From Echinometra lucunter (taxonomy: Eukaryota; Echinodermata; Echinoidea; Camarodonta; Echinometridae): a stretch of DNA of 64,000 nucleotides. The notes under the pieces are model-generated. The model did not search any database. It saw nothing but the letters and a program-made list of their open reading frames with translations, and had not been told where the DNA came from. Every line of letters begins with the position of its first letter. Within the stretch, counting starts at the first letter, position 1. Shown piece by piece: positions 46,285 through 57,778 of this stretch. The position numbers and the translations under genes are program-made. Location of the stretch: assembly GCA_029962745.1 (NCBI GenBank), contig CM057151.1, positions 36,069,624 to 36,133,623 of the forward strand, written 5' to 3'.

Positions 46285-46400
46285 CAGGGGCGTAGATAGT
46301 GGGGGGATCCTCCCCACTTTTTGAAGTGGATATATATATACGTGTGTATATCAATGTGTATCGATGGGGGAATCACCCCCCCCCCCCCCCCCCCAGCTAT
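46285..46400 (+). repeat. Poly-C repeat fragment
   Basis: AGGGGCGTAGATAGTGGGGG followed by a C run at 46376-46394, a typical beginning of the window's G/C-tract repeats. Confidence 0.5.
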
Positions 46401-46949
46401 AAGGACCTGTCTACACTAATGATAACAATGGAAGTATTAACTCATTGCTTACGAAGGTGGGTGAGCACAGGACAGCTACACAATGTATACTAATTTTATG
46501 ATCTAGAAGACCGTAGAATGGGATGAACATGAACAATCGGCATGAATGGAGTGTGAATAAAGGAGAGAAAATAGGAAACGTGTCCTTGATATTTCCCAGA
46601 AAGCGGGAAAACCTCCATTTCGTATATCGATATGTTTAATTTTAAAAAAAAAATGAATGTAGGTATGTATCATTCCCTGCGGAGGAAAGTATTTCCAAAA
46701 TGTATTTTCAGTTTTTAATCGCAAGGCCACTCATCACGATCAGCGGGTTTGGTTGGGGACCCTGTCATTTTTTTTCTTTATATCCCCCCCCCCCCTTTAT
46801 ATCTCGCATCCACGGAGTCAAAATGCTTAGCCAACACAGAAGGATATTTACACGTGAAAGTAGCCACAGTGTGAGTTCAGCTATTGAGAGCACAGGTCTC
46901 CTGAAAATAAAATGAGAATTGAAAGGGCCACTGAATTGGAAAGGACCGG

Positions 46950-47518
46950 TCCGGAAGGAGGTTTTTTTTCAACTTCTTTTTCTCGTCCTTTCCATCTCTC
47001 TTTAGTTTTCTCTTTTTATTTTCTCTCTTTCTTTACTCTTCCTTTCTTTCGTTCTTTTTTCTTTTTTTTTTCTTTCTTTCTTTCTGTCTGTCTGTCTGTC
47101 TGTCTTTCTTTCTTTCTTTCTTTCTGTTTTTCTTTATCTCTCTCTTTCTTTTTTTCGGTGTCGTTCGATTACAGGGGATCCCCTTCCATCAGGCATGATT
47201 ATGTCTATCTCAAACTGATATGACTGAGGATTCAAATTACCGATCACTGAGAATTTAGTTGATTGTCCAAATGAGACATGCGTGAAATCCCAACCAACTG
47301 CATTTCTCCGCGTTCTATTATGCATTGTCGCCCTCTATTGCCCATGCGACCCACGATGTTTTTTATGATAGCAAATCGTGCTACACCTCTCGGATGAAGG
47401 GGGCACACCTCATCCAGTCGAATGCCTATATAGAAAGAAAGAGGGGGAGGGAACCGGGGAGGGAATGGGATAGAGGGAAAGCGGGGGAGGTAGAGGAAGG
47501 GGAGAGAAAAGGGAGACA
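46950..47518 (+). repeat. Composite repeat: TC tract, 260-bp core, GA tract
   Basis: A TTTC/CTGT-rich tract (46970-47155), a core from CATCAGGCATGATTATG through AACTGATATGACTGAGGAT, TCACTGAGAATTTAGTTGAT and GTTCTATTATGCATTGTCGC to CACCTCATCCAGTCGAAT, then a GA/GGGA tract. The same order recurs at 52.4-53.3 kb. Confidence 0.75.
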
Positions 47519-47768
47519 ATGTAGAGGTGTTGTGGATCAGTGGATAAGTCTCCGGACTTTGAACCACAGGGTCCGGGGTTCAAATCCCACCGCAGCACTC
47601 GCGTCCTTTGGCAAGATGTTTATCTACATTTGTCACTCTCCACCCAGGTGTAGTAAATGGGTACCCGGTAGGAAGAAATTCCTTGAATGCTCGAGCGCCT
47701 GATCACGGCAGCCGTGCTAAAGCCGGGGTAATGATATGCAGCGCTTAGAAACATTTATATTAAAGACG
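47519..47768 (+). mobile_element. tRNA-derived SINE
   Basis: GTAGAGGTGTTGTGGATCAG then TGGATAAG (A-box region), GGGGTTCAAATCCC (B box), CCTTTGGCAAGATGTTTATC, ACCCAGGTGTAGTAAATGGG and GCAGCGCTTAGAAAC near the 3' end. Same family as 52.03 kb. Confidence 0.85.
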
Positions 47769-47787
47769 TTCCACAGTTAAAATGAAA

Positions 47788-49725
47788 TCCATGTCATTTC
47801 CTCCAAATTTTGTATAGAGTTACTTTGGTACCTATGTAGGCCAAAAATGCAAAAAATAATATAGGTTCATGTGCCTATTTTTTTCTACGGGACTTTGAAG
47901 TTGCCATAATTTGATGGCAGATAAAATGACGCAATCAAGAGATTTAGGCCTCTATTAGACCTCACGATTTCGACAAACGAGTATAAATCACTTTTACTCT
48001 GTCAAAATCCCATTAAACTTCATCAAACTTTCCAGATTTGTAGCGAAATGTATGAAAAAGGTGGAAAGACTGTTTAAACTGGGCCATCTGTACTTCTCTT
48101 TAAACTAGCAGCGCCCTCATGTGGCGAAAATGTGCCAAAAAGGACAAAAACAATAATCTTTGAGGCTTGGAATCTACACGAAAAATAAAAAGGACAGTTT
48201 AAGCTGCACTTTATTCAAAATCCATGTCATTTTCATGAAAATTTGCGAAGTTGTAGAGGAATGCCTACTAAAAAGGTAAACACATTAAAAAAGGGGGCTG
48301 CATGTGCTCGTTTTCAAGCTGTCGGCGCCCTAATGGCTGCGAATCGGCTTGAAAAACACCAAAACGCGCCAAAAACATGCAAAAGACTGAGAATCTAATC
48401 CAAAATACGGCCGATTCAATTTTATGGTCCCAAACATTCAAAACCCATGTCATATTCGTCTTTCTCTCTAGAACTGTAGAGGAAAGTATACTGAAGAGAT
48501 TAAAACATTAAAAGAGTGGGGTCCATGTGCTGTTTTTGAACTATCGTCGCCCCAGTAGTTGCGAATTGGCTTGAAAACCACAAAAACGCGCCAAAAACAT
48601 GCAAAAGGCTGAGAATCTAATCCAAATGCGGCCGATTCAATTTTATGGTCCCAAACATTCAAAACCCATGTCATATTCGTCTTTCTCTCTAGAATTGTAG
48701 AGGAAAGTATATTGAAGAGATTAAAACATTAAAAGAGTGGGGTCCGTGTGCTTGTTTTTGAACTATTGTCGCCCTAATATTTGCGAATTGGCTTGAAAAC
48801 CACAAAAACGCGCCAAAAACAATGCAAAAGGCTGAGAATCTAAAAGCCCGTCACACCTAACCGAATTGCCTGAAATATGCCTTGCGATGGCTGGCGAAAG
48901 GCATTTTTTAAAAAATCGTTTTCAATGGTAACTGATAGTAAATCATATTTACCCTTCGTGTTTGGGTTCGTACACCTTCTGAACTAACAGCTGCGATTAT
49001 TCAAATTCGCGCGGAAATTTTGAACATGTTTAAAATTTCCCGACGAATTGAAAAATCGTTGGTCATCTGTTTGAATTCGCATCTCTTATTTAGTCTGCGG
49101 TAATCGTTCGTTTATCGTTCGTGTGTTATTGCCGCGCATAGTCCCTCATCGCGCTTTTGCCAAAGTGGACCGATCTCGAAAGAACCCTTAACGAAGCAAC
49201 ACGATGACAAACGCCCGATCTATTCCCTCGTCTTCGTTTCTAATCGCACGCCATATCAAACCATTGCTCACTATTCGTTCGTCTTATTGGGTTATATCAA
49301 CCCTTCGCTCGCCTTCGGGTGCAATTTACTCAAAGAGGTGAACCGAAAAATCGATATCCTTCGCATGTCATATTTATCCTTCGCTTACCGTTCGTTGATA
49401 AAATTTGACAATAGTTACTGATCGCATGATTTGACGGAAATTTTATTTGAATTCGTTGAATTCGCGTGCATTTCGTGCATTTTTCCCATTCGTCACCCTT
49501 CGTCCGCCTACACTCGGACAGGTGTGAGGGGGCCTTTAATTCAAAATGCGGCCGATTCAATTTTATGGTTCCAAACATTCAAAACCCATGTCATATTCGT
49601 CTTTCTCTCTAGAATTGTAGAGGAAAGTATACTCAAGAGATTAAACATTAAAAGAGTGGGGTCCATGCGCTTGTTTTTGAACTATCGTCGCGACGACGTA
49701 ACATATTTCTCAGTTGATCGGTAGA
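47788..49725 (-). repeat. Tandem array of about 220-bp units, interrupted
   Basis: The anchor CCCATGTCATATTCGTCTTT occurs at about 48444, 48665 and 49585; diverged anchors lie at about 47788, 48008 and 48221. Units contain GTAGAGGAAAGTATACTGAA, AAAAGAGTGGGGTCC, CCACAAAAACGCGCCAAAAA and GCGGCCGATTCAATTTTATG. The gap between the last two anchors is explained by an insertion at 48845-49535. Confidence 0.85.
48845..49535. mobile_element. Inverted-repeat transposon inserted in the 220-bp array
   Basis: Left end AGCCCGTCACACCTAACCGA; right end, read inwards, AGGCCCCCTCACACCTGTCCGA. TTAA follows the right end (49536-49539), and a TAAA (mutated TTAA?) precedes the left end. Sister array units provide the empty site (AGAATCTAATCCAAAATGCG type). 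691 bases, full of CGTTCG and TTCGC words; no transposase frame. Confidence 0.85.
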
Positions 49726-49739
49726 GGGTGGACGTGTCA

Positions 49740-50674
49740 ACTATACTACCAAAATCTGTTTCATTTCTGATTGGAAATGGAATGTATTATCAAGGGTGCT
49801 CAAAACGTACAGGCACATTTTAGCCCGGTTGCTGCCCCTTATGATATGAGCCCCCCCCCCCCCCTACCGGATCCGCCATTGTACAGCACTGATTAGTATG
49901 CAGTGATCCGTGTGGATTGTGTTTTCGGCTTGTTTTTAAAGAAAAATTAAACTGCTAGTCGTATCCTATGAAAACATGCCTATTATTATTGTTGACATGT
50001 TCGTTTCTATGACGGAATATGAATTTAACAGGTGTTGGAGTCAGTTGCCTTGAATGCCATTAGTATAGTCTCGAGGTATCGTTAAGAATCCATAAGCCCT
50101 GGGATATAGATCATACAAAAGAAACAATACCTATTCACCTTCCCAATACATTTGCTGATTACAGCGATGCCATTACTCCGTCAATCATTTATCTGATCAG
50201 TCAGTGGCCTAAAAGAAAGATCATGTCACAGCAGTGATGCAGCGGTATGTATAGATAGACGGGAAGGAGGAGGGTTGGAAGGGGGGTAAACTCATCCTAC
50301 AGGGTATTTCAAGGTAGAGAGGAAGGAGGAGTGCTGGTTGGAAGGGGGTAACCTCATATCCTAACTAAGGGGGGTTTCTAGGTAGACGGGAAAGAGGAGG
50401 GCTGGTTGGATGGGGGCAACCTCACCCTACGGGGGGTTTCTACTAGGTAGACGAGAAGGAGGAGGGTTGGTTGGAAGGGGTAAACCTATCCTATGGCATA
50501 GGCGGATCCAGGGGGCCGAAGCGCCCCCCCCCCCCCCATTGGCGGAGCGAAAAGAGAGAGAGAGAGAGAAAAGAAAAGAAAAAAAGAGAAAAAAGAGAGA
50601 GAAAAAAGAAAAATAAATAAATACATATCACGTAACTTTAACTCATGAAACTCTTGATTATCAGGCCCGTAACT

Positions 50675-50707
<33 letters not shown>

Positions 50708-51178
50708 GGGGGAGGGGATGTTCGCTTGAACAAAACAAAAACAGGTCAGGCTATGGCAAAATTCCCGCTTGCGCTTCACGCTCGCATGCTTTTATTTTAA
50801 GAGTTATAAGAAAGAATTACAAAGAAGTATAATTCATTTTATGGGGATTTTTCCCATCGCGCTTCGCGCTTGCATTTATTAGGGGGAGGTTAATTAGGTT
50901 ATCATCAGTTTTAGGAGTTCAAGAATAAATGAGAGGCAAACTCTCAATTAATCATAGGAATAATGCCTGCAGAAATAGGTAAAAATATCCCCTCAGGTAT
51001 GCAGTATTCAGTTTTCTGAGAATACGGCCTCCAAAAAAGGGTTTTCCCACTAAAGAAAGCACTCGAATTTCGAATCGCGAGCAACATTCACCGATTCACA
51101 TTAATTTTCATTACACAATGCTATTGTTATTCGAACATATCACTGTGACCACATAATTTGCCATTAGGCAACCTAACT
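49740..51178. other. Intergenic, no gene seen; G tracts
   Basis: Three AGGTAGACG(G/A)GAAGGAGGAGGG-type units lie at about 50310-50480, with a GGATCCAGGGGGCCGAAGCG/poly-C fragment at 50506 and a 30-base G run at 50676-50705. CGCGCTTCGCGCT words lie near 50.86 kb. Confidence 0.5.
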
Positions 51179-51442
51179 ATTGTATTGTATTGGTTGCCTG
51201 GCTGGCAACCAAGGAAAAAAAGTGAAGTGAGAGCCTTGTGAATCTTTACTAAAGCTTTAGACAGGCTTTACAATCAATGGTAATTGTTACCATATTAACA
51301 TGACGAATGTAAATCTAGTCAGTTTTGTAAACCAAAACCAGCGACAGCTAGCTGCTGCGCTCCAGGCCGGCCAGCTCGGCAGGCTCGGTGTTGCATCTGC
51401 GCCTGATCTGCGCTGTGCAGCACTGCGAGCAATGATCAGCTG

Positions 51443-51474
51443 ACGCGCACAGCTGATCCATCAGCTGTGCGCGT
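51443..51474. other. Perfect hairpin, 15-bp arms, 2-base centre
   Basis: ACGCGCACAGCTGAT, CC, ATCAGCTGTGCGCGT. It sits in an unusually G+C-rich patch with several CAGCTGATC words (51350-51500). Confidence 0.85.
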
Positions 51475-51689
51475 GACGTTTTAACCTGCGCGGTAGGGAT
51501 GCGCAGAAACATAACTGTGGAACGTCCTTAAAGTGATTACACAATGGTAAACAAAATTTTGATATATGATCGAGAATAGAATTCTAAGAAGAATGACATT
51601 AAAAATATGATGATTTTCAATCGAAATCAATGCATTTTGGCTAATTTTCTCATTAAAAAGTTATGAGTTGACCAAAAAAATTGAGTATG

Positions 51690-51860
51690 AGGTATGACGT
51701 AAAAGTGGGTACCCAGCTTCGCGCATTGCAGTTGTGCTGCGCGCTAGACTGTACAACATGTATTATACCTTGCGCGTATTTTGCTACAAGTGCGCAACAA
51801 GGTACCCACATTGACGTCATTTTGACGTCAAAGTGGGTACCCAGTTGAAACTGGGTCACA
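51690..51860. repeat. Inverted GTGGGTACCC cluster
   Basis: AAAGTGGGTACCCAG at about 51707 and 51833, and AAGGTACCCACATTGACGTC at about 51799, give overlapping direct and inverted pairs together with GCGCGC words. Probably the inside of a foldback element whose ends I could not fix. Confidence 0.5.
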
Positions 51861-52027
51861 GCTGAGGGGTCAAAAATATCTTGAAATCTTACCACATTTG
51901 GGGGTTTCCTTGGCAACAGGACTTAAAAAAAACCTTTAGACAGATGATTTTCCGCTAATAAAATCATGCTCTTTTAAATGAACTAACATTGTTTCAGCAT
52001 TGGGTACCCCCTTTAAGCGCTATATAA

Positions 52028-52382
52028 ATGTAGAGGTGTCGTGGTCTAGTGGATATGTCACCGGACTGTAGATCTCGTGGTCCGAGTTCAAATCCCGGCG
52101 CTGCACTAATGTCCTTTGGCAAGATATGAATCTACATTTGCCACTCTCCACCCAGGTGTTAAGTGGGTACCCGGTAGGATGCGAAAGTCATTGTGATTTG
52201 TTTAGCATTGTGCAAAAGACGACTGGCTGGAATGCTCCCTAGGGAGTGGAGAAGGTGCATGCATTGTATGCGGGCAAGCCTGAATCCGATGACCGGGATA
52301 ATAATATTTCTGTAAAGCGCTTAGAGACTCTCTTGGAGATGTATTAGGTGCTATATAAATCCAGAATATTATTATTATTAAA
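52028..52382 (+). mobile_element. Full-length tRNA-derived SINE
   Basis: GTAGAGGTGTCGTGGTCTAG then TGGATATG (A box), CCGAGTTCAAATCCC (B box), CCTTTGGCAAGATATGAATC, CTCCACCCAGGTGTTAAGTG, GTAAAGCGCTTAGAGACTCT, GTGCTATATAAATCC and (ATT)n. Just upstream, AAGCGCTATATAAATG (52014-52029) looks like the tail of another copy, so this is a tandem SINE junction. Confidence 0.9.
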
Positions 52383-52420
52383 TGTTGCATATTATCATTA
52401 TTATCATTATTATTAATTAA

Positions 52421-52497
52421 GGGGAGACAAGCCAGGATGTCAGAAGATCATACAAAGTAATGGACTCTCTCTGTGTTCTTATTGCCCCCTCTCTCTT

Positions 52498-52538
<41 letters not shown>

Positions 52539-53201
52539 CCCTTTTTGTCTTTATTCTCTCTGCCTCCAGGTTCCATCAATCTCTTGCTCGCTCTTTATTG
52601 TAATCTCTTTTTCGATATTTTATACGCCATCTGCCAGTCCCCTTCCACCAGGCATGATTATCTTGATACCAAGTGTCTAACTCAAACTGATATGACTGAG
52701 GATGCAAATCGCTGATCACTGAGAATTTAGTTGATTTTCCAAATGGAGACATGCATGGCATACCAACCAACTGAATATCTCCGTGTTCTATTATGCATTG
52801 TCGCCCTCTCTTGCCCATGCGACCCACGATGGTTTGATGATTGCAAATTATAGACCAATTCGGTTTCAGAACACTGTAGAACAGGTCTATAGTGCCACAC
52901 CTCGGATGGATGGGATGGCACGCCTCATCCAGTCGAATAGGGGGCTGCATTCTACAAGCTCAGCTTTTCAGCTGTCCCCTCCATTACCAACCCTTTTTTC
53001 AGGCTCTTGTACACGGTGAACTATTTATATTTACGAATCCACTGTTAAGTTTCATTGTTTTACCTGGTACGATGCATACTTTGTATTCTGTTTATATTAT
53101 GTTGGAAATGGAAAATAAACGAAATGAAATGAAATGAAATGAATGTCTATAGAAAGAGAGAGAGAGAGGGGGGGGGGGAACCGGGAAGGGAATGAGATGC
53201 A

Positions 53202-53232
<31 letters not shown>

Positions 53233-53475
53233 TGAGTGAGAGAGAGAGAGAGAGAGGGGAGAGAGAGTGAGAGAGAGAGAGGGAAAGAGGAGACTAAGTC
53301 ATGATGTCAGAAGATCATTACAAAGTAATGGGTTCTCTCCGTTTTCTTATTAACCCCCCCCCCCCCTCTTTCTCTCTCTCTCTCTTCCTTTTTGTCTTTA
53401 TTCTCGCTCTCCCTTTGGACTCCACCAGTCTCTTGCTTGCTCTTCATTGTAATCTCTCTTTCATTATTTTAAGCA
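52421..53475 (+). repeat. Composite TC-core-GA repeat plus restarted copy
   Basis: GATGTCAGAAGATCAT...ACAAAGTAATGG...TTTTTGTCTTTATTCTC...CTCTTGCT..CTC then a TGTAATCTC block occurs at 52421-52622 and again at 53288-53472. Between them is the core seen at 47.16-47.43 kb (52623-52945), a LINE-tail insertion (52946-53145) and a GA tract (53146-53285). Confidence 0.8.
52946..53145 (+). mobile_element. LINE 3'-tail insertion with (GAAAT)n
   Basis: Ends in ATGGAAAATAAACGAAATGA repeating GAAAT; it separates parts of the composite repeat that are adjacent at 47.4 kb. Confidence 0.65.
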
Positions 53476-53840
53476 TATTTTCCTTTTCTCTTTCCCCACT
53501 GTATTCTATTTTATGCACTTCTGATGCAATTCTATTTTCTGTGGGTTCTGGCTGTACCTGATTCTGAAGTTGTCCAGTTTATGGTTACTTTCTGTCTGAG
53601 AAAGGAAAAAAACAAACTTTTAATCACTGTGACCAGTGTGTTTCTTCCCCCGGTGTAACTATTTGGGATGTGCAGGTGCACTACTACCCAGGGGTTTCCC
53701 CTTACTCTGCAAAGATAGTGAATGACCCCCCTCTACACGGAGCCTCCATTCAACATCCCATCCGAGGGACGGTGTGCTTTCCATTGAAATATGAGTTTAT
53801 GAAACAGGGGAGGCAGGGAGGGGCACGTTAGCGCAGGCTT

Positions 53841-53927
53841 CAGTCATCTACCGGGATGGATTCGAACCCACCATCTTTGGTTCGATAAGTAGATGCTTTT
53901 ACCGACTGAGCCCCAACTCGCCTCCGG
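53841..53927 (-). mobile_element. tRNA-like SINE head, inverted
   Basis: On the minus strand: GGCGAGTTGGGGCTCAGTCG (A box), then GGTGGGTTCGAATCCATCC (B box). The anticodon region does not fold into a normal five-pair stem and seven-base loop, so I call it tRNA-derived rather than a tRNA gene. Confidence 0.6.
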
Positions 53928-53939
53928 CAAAAAAAAAAA

Positions 53940-55461
53940 ATGTATACCAGAATTTCCCTCTAATATCCTGTACTCTCCATCCCCTTCTCACCCCCCCTCT
54001 CTCTCTCCCTCCATCCCCATTTCTCTTCTCCCCACTCTTTGTTATACCTTCCTTCACCATGTTTATCTCTCCCAATCTTTGCACTCCCTTACTACTCCAG
54101 CTCCGCAGCCACCCTCTCTCTTTTCAGCTTTATTCGTTTTAACAACCAGTTACAAACACTGAACTCACTTTTGTTTCGAAAGTTTTTTGATCTCCTCTGC
54201 AATTACACACTATATTTTCAAGTTAAAAGATATATATACAACAAAACATCTGATATAATACCCAAAATCTAATAATCACATTGAAAATTTACGTCACGGC
54301 TGTATAATAAACATCTTTTTCAAGGCAAAATAATAGAGAATACTTTCTGAGTATTAAAACCTGATTAAAACCTATGCAACAGAAGCGATTGCAATCATTC
54401 CATAGTACAAAGTAAAACAATGAATCGCCACGATGTGTTTTAACGTTCTTAATCTAAAAACGGATTGAATATTTCGATATGAAAAAAGTGTAAATCCTTT
54501 TATACATCACGTGTTTGTTAATACTATAGCCTAAAATAATAAGCTTTAATATTTCAAGGGATTAGTGCGATACTAGCAATAACATACAAACATGAAAAAA
54601 TATAGTTACTTGGCCTTGTCGCAGTCACTCCTTCCTGTTATTGTTACAATAATCCGTCATCTCATCTTCATGAACAATAACAAATATAAATTCAATAACT
54701 ATAGTATGAATTAATATAATAACTATAATATTTATGATCTTTAATATTACTAATAATCAACTATGATAATAATTATGTTTCCGTGATATGATCATGAACT
54801 AAAACAAAATACCGTCTTGAATATGTTTATGTGTTCGACAATAATATTCCGCTTTCTGGCACGTCATTCCGTTTTTAGTCATAAACCGAACAAAATGTTT
54901 TTTTTGGTCATTATAGTTTTTACTCCTGTATACAATTGTATTTTTTCCAATTATATTGCAAAATATTCTACTTTTTAGTAATAAATAATTGTACGTAAAA
55001 TTACAATCTATAAACATACAGATTTTTTTGGAGAATATTTATATATATTAACCCAATCGTAACAGACGGTCAGCATGGTCAGCACTATGATTTGGCGCAG
55101 TAACTTTTGCCTTAAAGCAACATACCAATTACATTAGCAGAAAGAACAACAACAATAAAATCTACTCATAATTATTGTGCTCATAGGTTGTGTCAGTTTT
55201 TGTCGTTTGATGCTGAAAAATTTTAAAGAAAAATATGCATGAGAATCATTAAATTGGCAATGCACTAAAAAGTTCAACTTCTCAATCACTGTTTATACGC
55301 AAGCGAATTGACAACTTTTTAAACTTCTCATCAAACTTTTCGTCAAGTTATACAGAAACATGACTTTGTGTGAGAACATGTAGCAATGAAGAAAAAATAC
55401 CGGTATTGCCAAAAATTATTCAAAGAATTCCTGTCATGAATGTAAATTAACTCTTTATGCT
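53940..55461. other. Between repeats and the second ankyrin gene, no gene seen
   Basis: C/T-rich at 53.98-54.12 kb, then A+T-rich DNA that should include the 3' UTR of the minus-strand gene. Confidence 0.45.
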
Positions 55462-56796
55462 TCATTCTGACATACATTCACCATCACATTGAGGTGCTTC
55501 TTTCCTACGTTCCATTTGGAATTGTGAGTTCGAATAATGCTTTCTCGATTCAAACGGGTTACTTACGTCGCTTGACATTGGACTTATGATATATCGCTGA
55601 CCAATCATCGGGGCCTCCGAGGCAGCAGCGCGATCAGTGATCACGGCCCCGCCTCCCCGAGCCCAGCACAGCCTCATCATATCTTGGATGTCCATGATGT
55701 CAGCTTTAGCGCGTTCCATTTCCTCTCGGGTTACTCTCAGTTCGTTCTGCAGCTCCTCCACGGAGCGTTCAAGACTGTTGACGCGTCGACATCGTGCATG
55801 CGGGGTTGCGGCGACATCATCGTCGAAGTCGGGTGACGTCGTTTCGCCAGGAAGTTTCGTCTCTCCGACTCCTTCGCACGAATGGCTCTTACCAATGTCT
55901 TTCAGCATAGCAGATTTTCGCCTCGGAAATTTCATCGGTTTCGCTTTCGAGCCGGCATGCGAAGGCTTTAACGGTTGCAGGGTGTGCAAAGACGACTTCC
56001 GTATCGTCTACCTTATCATCGTTCCGAATCGGACCTTTGGTGGTGATCCTAGCGGGGTGGGAGACGTTTTCTCTGGTACAGAGTTCATGACCCAGTGTTT
56101 GACGCGAGCTTGAGTGGCCAGCTGATCAGGGCTGGCAGTTTGGACGATGTGCTTGTCGACGCCGAACCCGACATTGTGAGGAGGGTTACAGGGTACATAA
56201 GTTGATGTGCCGCTGTCTTCCAGAGCGGCTGCAGTTGGATGTTGCTGTGAACTTTTGAGGAGTTGCGTTTTCATTGGCCCAAATGCGGCAGGCATTTTCT
56301 CTTCAAAATTCGAATCTTCACCTGAAAGAAATTGTGTATGGAAGAAAGCAATATATACGAACTGTGAATAAATTGGATTGAGAAAGCATCTGATTGTGTT
56401 TAATTTAGCTCCCATGAATCGTGAAGGCGTTACACACAGAATACTTCCTCTTCAGTAATGTAATTCTTTGTGAATGATGAATACAGGGAATTTCCCTGAA
56501 TGCGCAGGGTTATCAACAAGTTCGCACAGCACGTTTCTTGTTTTTTTCTTCATATTTGAGAGTTGGCATCAAAAATGCATTTTGACAAACACCATTGTGA
56601 TAGTCAGACTGAAAATCTTGAGTACCGAAAAAGGGTATGGTTATTGCCGTTGAGTGAAAATGAATGTATATAGCAGCAACATTGTGAATAAAGTGATACA
56701 TATGGCCCACAATTAAAGTCAAGAAAATACTGGAAATGGATACATAGAGACAGACGAAGCGTGAAGGGGAAAAGAGAGAAGGAAACAGAAATAGAA

Positions 56797-56840
<44 letters not shown>

Positions 56841-57778
56841 TTCAATGCTATGGTACCCCAAGGTATTAAGCAGATAAGTAACTTGAACAGTTCTAAAATT
56901 TCTCTAAAAAAAACATCAGTAATCCTGCCTAGACTGACCGTATATGTTGTATTAAGCTTGCAATATCGTCTCTCTTCTCACATATTCTTCACTCTTTTAT
57001 CTCTATGCTCTTTTTCCTTCCTTTTCTGCTTCTCAGGCAGTTTTCCATTTATCGTTTTCACTATTACTACTGTCAGATTTGGGTATATTTTCTATTCTAA
57101 TTTGTAATCATTTTATTCTGGTATTTTTCATGGCTGTTTTATACTATGCAGTTGTTTGATTTTTAATTGTATACATAGCTGTTGTCTTGTTTTTATCCAG
57201 GGCCCCATGGAAGATCAACTCTTTTTGAATGGGCCACCCTGGTGAAATATGAATAAATGAATAAATAAATGAATAAATAAATAAAAAAAGAGAAGGGAGA
57301 CAAAGAAAGAGAAAAGCAAGGGATCGAAGCGACCGAGCGCGGGATGGTATGGGGTGGGGGGTACTCTCACACGAAGGAGCTTTTGCATTTTTAGAATTAA
57401 AATTGAACGATCTAGTGCACACTTTGGGTGGAATTTTTTAAAGAAAATAACTATTAAAAAAAGGGTTGGCAATTTTCCCCTGTCCCCACCCCTGCTACGT
57501 ACGGGCCATATTTCATTTTTTTGTTTGCTCTTGGGTTTCTTTTTTTTTTAAACTCACTTGATCGAGAGAGTCTCAGCCTCTTCGAGATGATATGATGACC
57601 GGCGATCTCCGCCTCGTCCACGGCCGTCCTCCCCTTCGAGTTGGTGATCGTGGTGTCTATGCCGGCGGCCAGGAGGAGCAAGATGGCCCGATGATGGCCC
57701 CTGAAGGCCGCAAGATGAAGAGCCGTGTCTCCATACTGGGTCTGGATGTGCAGGGGGGCTTTCTGCTCCAGAAGAAGT
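55462..57778 (-). CDS. Ankyrin-repeat plus coiled-coil protein, 3' part (two exons), in-frame TAG
   Basis: The upstream exon, 57778-57558, follows a CAACAG acceptor and ends at a GTGAGT donor. It encodes one and a half ankyrin repeats (YGDTALHLAAFRGHHRAILL, then SKGRTAVDEAEIAGHH). The last exon starts at 56321 after TTTCTTTCAG. Phase 1 on one side and a two-base remainder on the other join correctly as Ser. The intron is 1236 bases. The last exon reads 103 codons (FGPMKTQLL, VDKHIVQTASPDQL, PTPLGSPPKVRFG), then TAG at 56010-56008. The same frame is open on to TGA at 55462 for a further 181 codons: a basic patch (KFPRRKSAMLKDIGK), a likely coiled coil (SLERSVEELQNELRVTREEM) and a Cys-containing C-terminus. 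Earlier exons were not found, so the N-terminus is missing. The family was not identified; ankyrin and coiled coil suggest a scaffold. Confidence 0.78.
56797..56836. repeat. (GA)n microsatellite in the ankyrin-gene intron
   Basis: A pure AG run of about 40 bases. Confidence 0.95.
57110..57290 (+). mobile_element. LINE 3' tail with (AATAAATG)n
   Basis: CCAGGGCCCCATGGAAGATC...TGGGCCACCCTGGTGAAATA and a TGAATAAATAAA tail, a typical non-LTR retrotransposon 3' end. It is antisense to the host gene and inside its intron. Confidence 0.7.

Noticed and set aside
52421..53475. Considered as an LTR retrotransposon because of about 190-bp direct repeats
   Set aside because: No TG...CA ends, primer-binding site or gag/pol remnant; the order matches a composite repeat copied at 47 kb with a restarted second copy.
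53841..53927. Possible genuine tRNA gene
   Set aside because: A and B boxes are present but the anticodon arm does not fold normally; a SINE head or tRNA pseudogene is more likely.
55637..56113. 158-residue plus-strand frame
   Set aside because: Antisense to the last ankyrin-gene exon; no recognisable protein feature. The minus strand has splice sites in phase.
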